Shown here: positions 46,201 through 56,228 of the stretch, in pieces
How the letters are laid out: every line of letters starts with the position of its first letter
Numbering within the stretch: position 1 is the stretch's first letter
Assembly: GCA_018292915.2 (NCBI GenBank)
Contig: JACVVK020000083.1
Span: forward strand, 1,522,501-1,586,500
Source: Batillaria attramentaria
Taxonomy: Eukaryota; Mollusca; Gastropoda; Batillariidae
Reading direction: 5' to 3'
DNA: 64,000 bases
Notes under the pieces: model-generated
Seen by the model: the letters and a program-made list of their open reading frames with translations, nothing else
What the model was told of the DNA's origin: nothing
Databases searched by the model: none
Program-made: the position numbers and the translations under genes

Positions 46201-49200
46201 GATTTGGCCGTGTGCTGTCGGCGCAGAGAATGGCAGCGGATTCGTGATCTAGATAGATCTCCGATTGAACAGAAGCTTCTTGAATCGTTTGAGTCATGCA
46301 TGCAGTTATAAAATGTAGCTGCTGGGGGGAAGGTCACTTTAATCGGTGTATATGTACTACAAATATTAGAATAAACACTCACAAAGATTCAGATTTCGTG
46401 AAAATCGCAACAGGAAGAACCCCACTTGAACGCGCCCTAATCGTGAACAGAGCTGTTCAGTTTTGATCGGTTTCGCATTCACCTCCCTAATTTACATTTC
46501 CTTGAAAGCGTCAGCATGTTTGTTTGCGTCTTTAGTGGAAGTTTAAAACTTGTGGTTTTGTTTGGATTTGAGTTCATGAGTGAATTGACACCGTCTTGAC
46601 AGCATAAAAAGGCGCACTTTATTCTGTCGGCGTAGTGCTCTGCCGACGCACAAACTCGTTCGTCTGCTATGTGCAGCCGCTGTCGACTGTCAGTTTTTTT
46701 ACTAGGATAAACGTTCAAAATATACCATAAATTGGCCCAAAAAAGGATGATAAAGCATTTACACCCCATCAAGCTGTGGGATACCGACTCGTATTTTGAT
46801 CCAAGACGCAATCAACCCTTCGCTAAAGCTCAGGGTTGATTTGCGTCTTGGATCAAAATACTCGTCGGTATCCCACAGCTTGATGGGGAATAACTGCTAA
46901 TGCAGGGAAGCATGCCTGATTGTCATGTGATGTCGTGCTCTGTGTCACATGATTTCTCAAGTACTAGTACAATACGGACACTTATTACACAGGAGAGATC
47001 AAAGAAAAAGATGCCGCCATGGATGATAAATAACACCTCCTAATCGTAAACAAGTCATAACAAAGCGATTTGCGCGAAATTTCCGAGCGACTCAGCCCTT
47101 GGCCCTTAAGGCGCGTCTTTACTATGCCGATCAACCGCGAAGAGCGAAGAAAAAACGCTTCGCTGGAAACATTTTGGGGCCTCGCGAAGACATTTTGGGC
47201 TGTTCGGGCTTCGCTCAACATGCAATGCGATGTACTCCGATCAACCGCGAATGATTTCGCCAGACGCTATCTGATTAACTGGTCCAGATTCGCCAGCTAT
47301 CTGATTTCAAGATGGCGGAGGGTCGCGCTCGTACATGGCCGGTGTCGGTTCAAAGTTACAAGCATTAATATTTCGGCAATGAAGAAGTTTCTTGGTGCTG
47401 CTGGAATACATTGATTAGTAAGGATAGTGTACATTTGACTTACAATGCTACAGGTGAAGTAATAATGCGAAATATCTGTAATTACGGCGTTTTTTCTTCG
47501 CATGCTAACGCCGTCTGCTCGCGTGGCGGTGGGTGTGCGACAGCCGGGCTCGCCGCGTCTGAGTACCGAGTCAACGTTCTAGTCGCTGATATTTCAGGCT
47601 TCTATAACTTTCATGGCTCACTTGCGTCACTCTGATTACTGAGGTAGTGTAGAATTTTGATTTTGTTTGCTAAAATTGGTGCAAAACCGCGACATTGTGT
47701 TGGTATGACGTTTTTCTTCCGCCGTGTGCTGGTGACCGTCTGCTACGCCGGTGTACCGGCTCGTAACTGTCTGTCGGTTCAGTGGTTTCGTTGGTGATTA
47801 TTTCGGTTTTTTATGCAATTCATGGTGCAGTTGGGTCACATTGATTAGTTCAGATGGTGCCCTTTTGAGTGCGTAAAGCCATGTTGTCGTGTAACCCCTT
47901 GATTTCCCTCAACAGCTACAGTTGCTACGAGACGCACTTCACTGGTAAGCTCACAATCGGCGCCATTGCTATTTTCCTTCGGTCACATGTCACGAATGCT
48001 TGACGCCTAGTTAGTACGTAGAGGCCACGCGGAACAAAGGCGAAGAAATGCGGATGTCATCGGCGAGGACCTCTTCGGGCATAGTTAAGACGCGCCTTTA
48101 GTGCCTGTCGCCGCCCGAGGCGAAAAAGCTACAGTCAAAAACAAGGTCACCACTTCTCGAATACTCGTGATAACAATAGACACTTCTGGATCACGGGAGA
48201 CAGATTTACATTACTAAAATACAATATGAACTAAACGTAGCAACTTCTCTGTCTCACTAAAACTACAAAAAAATATTACAGCTGTTATCCTACAGCATAC
48301 AAACAAAATACAAACGGCACAGCCACGTTCGTAACAGTCAAAAATGCCCAACTCTAACACTGCGCCATAGGGGATCCCATCAAGTGCTGTCACACATATC
48401 CGGCTCAGCTAGAGAGCTTATTGTTATAGGTAAGCCATCAATTTTTTTAATTTTTTTTTTTTACATTCGCCTGACGTTTCGCTGTGCTTATTGCCAGAGA
48501 GAAATATATAGCTTAATTGTCATAGAAACGTGTTTTTTTTTTTTTTTTCAGTCGTGAGCCACACCCCTCCGATGTTTCTGATTATCGAAATCTGACAAAA
48601 ATGGCGCCCCATGGACGCACAAGTTTTTTTCCGAACAATCCTTGCTCAAAGCTGACGACAGAATAGTTGCGCGAATAGTAATGAGTAATGATAGTAATAA
48701 TAGACTTAAGTTCAACGACCGGCCAGAAGAAGAGACCGGCATGTCAAACTGTGTTGGAAGACAGCAGCAGTGCATCCGAGGGTTCAGAAAAGAAAACAGA
48801 AATTCGTATTACGAAGGGACTCTCATACGCTGCACAAGAGTCCCCTAAAGTTCCGGAAGATGGTCCCTGGGACCCTTTGGTGTAAAAGCTATGGGAAACA
48901 CTGGCCCAAGGGCATTTTCGACCAAAGAGGGTTGCCGAACAATTCAACCTCGTACTCACCACCTTGGCCATATCGCCTGCCAGCGGCATCACCCTTCCGC
49001 GCAAGTTGTTATGTTGCCGGACAATGTTGTCTTTCGCTGCTGCATCCAGCACCACCTCTGTCCCCATTTCACCAACGATACACATGGTGTGCTGTGGGCT
49101 GATGTTTTTGTACAGTGGAGCGCACTACAGTGAAGTGGATAAAAAAGATAACGTTTTCATTGGCTAAACCAAAGACCCTAGTAATGTAGGGTCTTTGGCA

Positions 49201-52200
49201 AAACTGTGATTCTGACGACACCGGTACTTGATGTTCATTTTGTTTAGCTCTCGCGGAGAGACTGGAAAAACCATCACCTTGGAGATGCTTCGTACCTTTC
49301 ATTATAGTGTTTATGTCACAGGCCGAGGACCAATCACCAAATTTCATTTATCTCATGGTAAGTTTGTCACTTCCACGGTCGTTTACATCGTTACTAGATA
49401 ATTATTCCTCACATTGTAACAAAAACGAACGCGGCAAGGTCTGGCTTCCCTACAAGATGGCAGATAAGTTGTAGCGCCCCGGGTATGGGGTCGTCGTGGT
49501 TGTCGGGAACGCTACAGATTTAGATTAGTGAGCTACTCTGAAATGTGTGTTTAGCCTGACTGAAGTACGGAGGAGTATTGCGTCACTGAAATCACAGCAC
49601 CAACAGACATAGCGGTTGAGAAATCCCGCGTTCGAAACTGGTTTTCGGAAGTGCGAAGCGAACACCGGTTTCCAACGGACAGCGGTTATTGCATAACCCA
49701 ACAAGCAGCGACTACACTGACCACCGACACCGCACATCACCAACGGACACCATCATCCAGCGTAATCTACATGGGATGTTACGCCAGCCGATACCGGACA
49801 CTAGGCGTTAGAATTTAACGCAATGGTCCGGTCCACATGTAAAACTCTGAAGTTGACGTGTGAGGCGGTGTCCACTCGGACTTTTCAGCGAATGCTGAGA
49901 AAGCAGCTGAAGGAAGGATGCTGTTAATTTCTAGGGAGACAGTAGTCATGCAGTCTCCGAGCTTTCTCATCCCGCATCATCTTCATCAAGCTGCTGAATC
50001 TCCATTGCTGTGGAGTACCGATGGCAGCAGCTGATGCTGTTTCCCGTACAGCCTTAGACAACGATGGATCGAAGCAGTAAAGTCGGTAGGCCCCGTAGGC
50101 GACCGCAAATTCCATACACGACTTGAAGTTGGATGGTACCGAAAAATACACGTTGGGTGCTGACTTCTCCAAGTAACCAAGGATCACCGACATTATCTAC
50201 AACCGGGGGGCAAGGGTTACACAGCGCCCGGCACCGATGGATATTCTATGGATTACCTGTATCATGGACAGACATTAAACATTTCCCGGACTTGACATTG
50301 CATGTTTCATTTTGAGATTTTTGTTGTTATTATGTAGTGGTAGGATGTATGTATGATTTTTATTATATTTTCTTGTAAATTCGGGACGAATTTATAGGAA
50401 GGCGAGGGTAGTGTAGCGAGGACACTTCGCTATGTTTGTGTTCAGTACAGCAGCCATTCTTAATACAGGCGCACTTTTAAATTGGGTCAAGCTAATCACA
50501 ATGAAGGGTCACTTTTCACGTGCGCTGGCCACGTGATCGTGTGATGAGCGCGTGATTTCTTGCATAAACACTAAAGATAGAGCCTTATAATAGCGAGTGT
50601 TTCCAGCGTTTTCGTCAGTCGCTTTCTGAGAGTCCCAGAGACTGTGTGTCATCCCTCCAGCCCTCGATTTTTCCTCTAACCGTCCTCCTCATTTCTCATG
50701 TTCAGGCTAAGTCTTTCAGTCTCTGGAGTTATTTTGCGACCAGTGTTGGACCTGTTACTGGATACCTCTTTCATTTGGAACCATGTGCACTGAGAAGATA
50801 CTGTGATTCTGTATTGGATTATTTGTGATTTGTCTTTTGAACCACTGAATTCGGACTTGGAGTTAGTCTTCAGATAAACGGTGACTGTGTCTCGTTTTAT
50901 TCCCTTTTAACCAGAGAACTGTCGATGTAAAGTAGGAAGATACTTGTACTAGTCTGAGATTTAAGAGATCTGATAGTTAACAGTACTAGTTGGAACAGTT
51001 ATGTAAATTAACGGTTATGTAAATTTGTATTCCTGGTTTAGACAGAGAGAATAGTTTGAGAGACTCTAGTGTCAGGCTCCTTTGTTCCATGCCCACTGTC
51101 AGAGAGGGAGGTTCAGTCCCAGCTTCTTGTGCAACACGCAGTACACCCGCGGCCGAGTGTGTATTGTCTGTTCATTCAGTACCGACGGTCACTAGGCGGA
51201 GGAATTCCATTCACCGAGGGACCACGCTCTCGGTTTACTTCGTTCACGGAGTTGTCCACTGTGACGTCGCTGCAGACTGTCGCTAACTGCAGACAGATCG
51301 CAGAAACTGATGATAACTGGGATACATCACTAATTTGGTAATTAAATCACAATGATAATGTTAACATGCCTCCACCTAAGGATTTGTTGATCAATAAAAG
51401 CAGCAAACATAACGTAGTGTAATAATTTGCGTTCCGTGATAATTTAATGAGAACTCCCGAACTAATGCAGTGCTGACCTTGACCTCGAGTGCGCGCGAGG
51501 TACTATACGTCGATGGGTACAGGCGCGTGATCTGCAAGAATGGCGTGCACGTTTGCGTATCATGTGCTCTTCTTTTGTGCAGCATTGTACTCAGTCACTT
51601 TGAGCACTGCTGTGTCGGATGGAAACAAAGTAGTCAAAACAGTCTCCGCGCGCTCAGCCGGCCGGCCAGGTGGCCAGTGCAGTGCAATGAATGTATAGCC
51701 ATGCTTCTCTCCATCATTCACATGCTTTTGCTATTTCAGCGCCGGCTGCAGCTGCAGCTGCTAATCCCACAAAAGCCTTGATCAGTATAATAAAAGGGTA
51801 TGTAAGATCGCTGGGGCAAAGGGGGAAAAAGCATTGCAGCAGACGACAGCGGTCCCGCCGGAATGTGTATAACGAGATGAGGAGTGCGGGGAGTGCTCCT
51901 TATTTCCCACATGCGCCTACAACTTTCTGCAGTTAGCGACAGTCTGCAGTTAGCGTCGTAACAGTCCACTCCCCCGCTGTTTTAGTTGTACCTTCCCGCC
52001 AGTCCCGTATTTTGCAGCTTAGTCTCTTCGGCTACGCGACACAGATGCAAATCTGGAGGAAAACGCTATATATTCCTCTTACACATAACGCTGCAGATGA
52101 CACCCTAGAAATGCTTTAAAATTCACCAAAAAATTCACAAAAATCAGGCAGCCATAGAGGAGAGTAGAGGAAATTTAAACAAATTCCAATATTCCGTTTT

Positions 52201-55200
52201 TTGGCAATGTTGGCAGCGACCACATACCCCCTCATTCCACGGTCGTCTGCTGGCTCCTGTGCCAGCCGCGCATGAATACAAATAGTCCACAAGCCAGCCT
52301 CATTTTTCCCTAATTTTACTATTACCTGGCATGAAACTTGTTTACAAAGCCAACAAAAAGCACCCGATTGCCATTTTTTACTCTCCACACAAATTTTAAA
52401 AGGGGCAAAGATTTTATACTATATTTAGCCGACTCGTTACTACATGACCCGGAAGCTAATACCGTCGCGTAGCCTGTACCGCATTCTTTTGTTATAGGCT
52501 ATTTGTAGTGTTCAGTAGTCTCTAGTTTTAGTTGCCCGACAAATATTAATCATCACGCTCATGTATTATGAGCCGAATCTGTGTTGCTTTATTACATCTA
52601 ACGATTCATATAATCCGCATGTAACTGTTATTGGCATAAGTGAACACTCTGATTTTTATTCTCTTGTCAGTTGTTTCTTTCGAGAGATAGTGTAAGTTTG
52701 ATGAGTGATTGAGTGCGTAGATGTGCTTGGCACGTAGGCCCGACAGTATGATTCAATACTCTTCCGCACTTTAGTCATGCTAAACACACATTTCAGAGTA
52801 GCTCACTAAACTAAATCTGCAGCCGCGTTCCCGACAACCACGACGACCCCATAGCCGGGGCGCTACAAAGTTACTCGTATAATTATTATTCTCGTAACTT
52901 CGCTGTTTGTTCCACTTGGCAGAATCACATTGTAGAACAGACGACTTGTACATATTACAGGGTAACGGCTAACGGGGTTATCGTTTTGAAACACCCTAAA
53001 ACTTAGATTTCGTTTCTAACCTTTGGGGAAAAAAAAGAAAGTCGACGGCATCACTTACCGCACGGTCGAAGCTAATCGCACCTGAAGAAGCAAAGCAGGA
53101 CAGAATACATCATTTAGTAACTTTAAAAACAACAACAACAACCAACTTGACTCGACAGGCAAAAGTCTCAATGGCTCCCTTGTGACATGTGTCAAGGTCA
53201 TTCAAAAGAGCATGTGTAAAAATCTTATCACTATCTATTATCAAAGCATCCCCGTACCAGGGGCCGTAACGCTACACTAGGCCCCCGCAACCACGGCCAA
53301 GTCGGGCTAACCGAGACCGAGCCGAGATAAGTAATAGCTAAGAAGCAAAAATATTAAAATACTCGGTGACAAGGAAAGTGGACAGTTGCGAACAACTTTA
53401 AGGCCCCCGTGTTATTTCACAGTGTGCACAGAAGCGAGGAATTCTGTCAAATTCACCGGCACGGTGAATTTTTAGCATGGCTCGGAGATTATTGTGCGTG
53501 GGAGTGATTTCCCTTGAAAACAAAAGCAGACGTTTTTTTCCCGGGGAAATTTCGGTCACACCTGTCAACAACATCGTCTCCTCCAAAACCAGGGTACGGT
53601 ATTATTTTGTTATGCTAACAATATTATACAGCTTAGCGAGGCGTTTCCAAATAATTGTGCTCTTGAACATTATGCAGCGCGAAATTAACGTCTGCTGTAA
53701 AGGACGTTAAACACCCAAACACCCACGTACTTTTTCTTTCGTGTAGTTTACAAATAAAGCTGATGAACATTATTGAGAACGGAAAACTGATAAACGGTAA
53801 AGCATCAGAGCTGGTTCTGAAAGCTGTCCTGCAAAGGTATGAGTAGAAAAAGAGAGAAATTTATTTATTTATTTTAATGGTCATAACCAACTGACACTAT
53901 AGGAAAGACATTGCCGGCGCGGGAGAGATAAGACGACTTGATGCAGCTACAAAGAAACTGCCTCAACGTTAATCTTTTCTGTTATTAATGCCCGAAGCCA
54001 AAGACAATATGTCATACCTGTAGCGTTCTCAGAAAGCGTTGTCAGCTGTTTGTAAACCACGTGAAAGATAATAAAGTACAGGCGTACAGCAGAGGGGTGG
54101 GTGACAGAGAGTGGTGCCCCCCTTGACAGAGTTATTTCCCGCAGGCCTGACTCGGGCTGACTGGCAGACGATTGCTTACTGGTATCGGAGAAGAGACCAG
54201 GGGCCGTGGTCACGACGCGAACGCAAATTTCTTTGCGCAAATGGGTTGCGGATCGTAAGTTCGTACGTGGCTACGTGAAAACTATCTCTTCCGCTAGTTG
54301 GCCGGTCACGACGCGCACTTACTGGAAACGGTGTCAAGTACGGGTTATTTTTAGATAGGTGTGGGACCCCTGGGATTCCCACGGAAAACACCATCACGTG
54401 TCCTGCACAAATTCTCCTTCCAGCGTGAAGCGTGAAAGAGTAGAGGGGGTGTGTTCAGTACGCGTTCACTACAGAATTTTTGATCGAGTCATCAGTGTTT
54501 ATCTGCCGTAGCGTTAGGTTAAATGCGTGGCATGTATGTGGAGAGTGTGATCAGGAGAGCATGCAGGTCGCATATAGACCGCTTCCTAGCAGTCTCTATC
54601 TCAACACTGGACGGACTACAACCAGTATAGAAGCATTTACTGCACGTACAAACCGTATGAAGCAGGCTCACTGGCAAGAAAACCAACGGAATGAACCTCA
54701 ATCAAAGAACAACGAAAAACGAAAGAGGAGAGGATAACAACAACATCAACAAAACTCTCCACATACATGCCACGCATTTAACCTGACTTGCTACGGCAGA
54801 GAAACATGACTCGACCATAACTCTGAATTCGGAACCCGCACATTTCGGGTCCACAACACAAGGAACTGATGAGACCTGCATTGACAGGCATACGATCAAA
54901 ACGGTGGTGGCTGATCAGTGAGGACTGACCGGGCCGAGTGCGTTCACTCCGTTCAGCACTGAACTAGTCCGAAACACACACAACAAATGTTAACCCACAA
55001 AAAGGAAACAAATCAACCCACGATGTGTGTACAGCCGGCCATACAGGCCTTTGCATTGCAGGGTGCGTAGTGAACTGAACGCGCCCCCTCTACACTCAAG
55101 TCGTCCTGCAGAAGATCGCACAATTCCTGCAGGTCTCTCCTCCTAAATCTAAACCTTTGAAGCATGTCCACATCGTCGTACAAGTCAAAAGGGTTAGTAC

Positions 55201-56161
55201 GATCGCGGAACACCCTTTCCCGTCGCAATGCTCTTCTCATTTGCACTTCAGGTAAATCAAGCGGGCCGCCATTTTTCAGATTTACGCAAAGGCTACGGCA
55301 CCTTTCCGACACCCTCCTAGGTGGTGTACAATACGCAAGGGTTTCCGAGCGGCCGTAACTCTGCGCAAACGTCATGACCACCCAATTTTATCACAAATCG
55401 TAAGTTACGGACCCTCGCGTGCGTAAATCGGTGGCGGAAAAGTTACGAACGCGTCGTGACCACGGCCCCAGGGCCGCGTTTCTTACGCAAAGGCGCTCGC
55501 GGGCGCTTGCGGAGGTCGCTTTGCCTCGTTGGGAAACGGCCAATTAGAACCAAGGCGCTTTCAAAATGGCGGCGGAATCACGAACACTGTTGTTGGCAAG
55601 GTTGAAAAGGAAGAAGAAAACTCTAGTGCTCGCAGCTATCAGTCATCTTTTGAGCGCAGAAGACGACGTTTTTGAGGAGGAGCAATAATTACTGGCTTGG
55701 AGCATGATATACCGCTAGTATGCATGTTCTGCTCGATGCAAAACGGAGACGTAAGGCACCATTACGTACTCACTTTGACCACTCCTTCCCCACAAACACG
55801 CACGACATATCCCTGAATGACTGGCGACCACGGCCCGGTGCAATTAGCTCAAATTATTTTCGTATACTATTCTGCGTACAAGTTGGGACAGAAGGTCTCC
55901 ATCCACCCGCAAATTCATTTTAATCCATTTCTTAGTTCCACTTCAACGAAGCCTTCGGTGGGCGCCGCCATCTTTGTTTACATAGAAACTGACCACGTGA
56001 CCTTTTGCTCGCGGCGAACTAGCTTCAGACTTCGTGCGCGGGCGCTTTTTTCGCCCGCCGCGGGCAAGGTGCCTATAGACGGTTTCATAGGAAAGCGCCC
56101 CGGAACGTTTCGAAGCGCTCGCCTTAAGAAACGCGGCCCTGCTCTCTCTCCTTCTCTCTTA

Positions 56162-56228
<67 letters not shown>

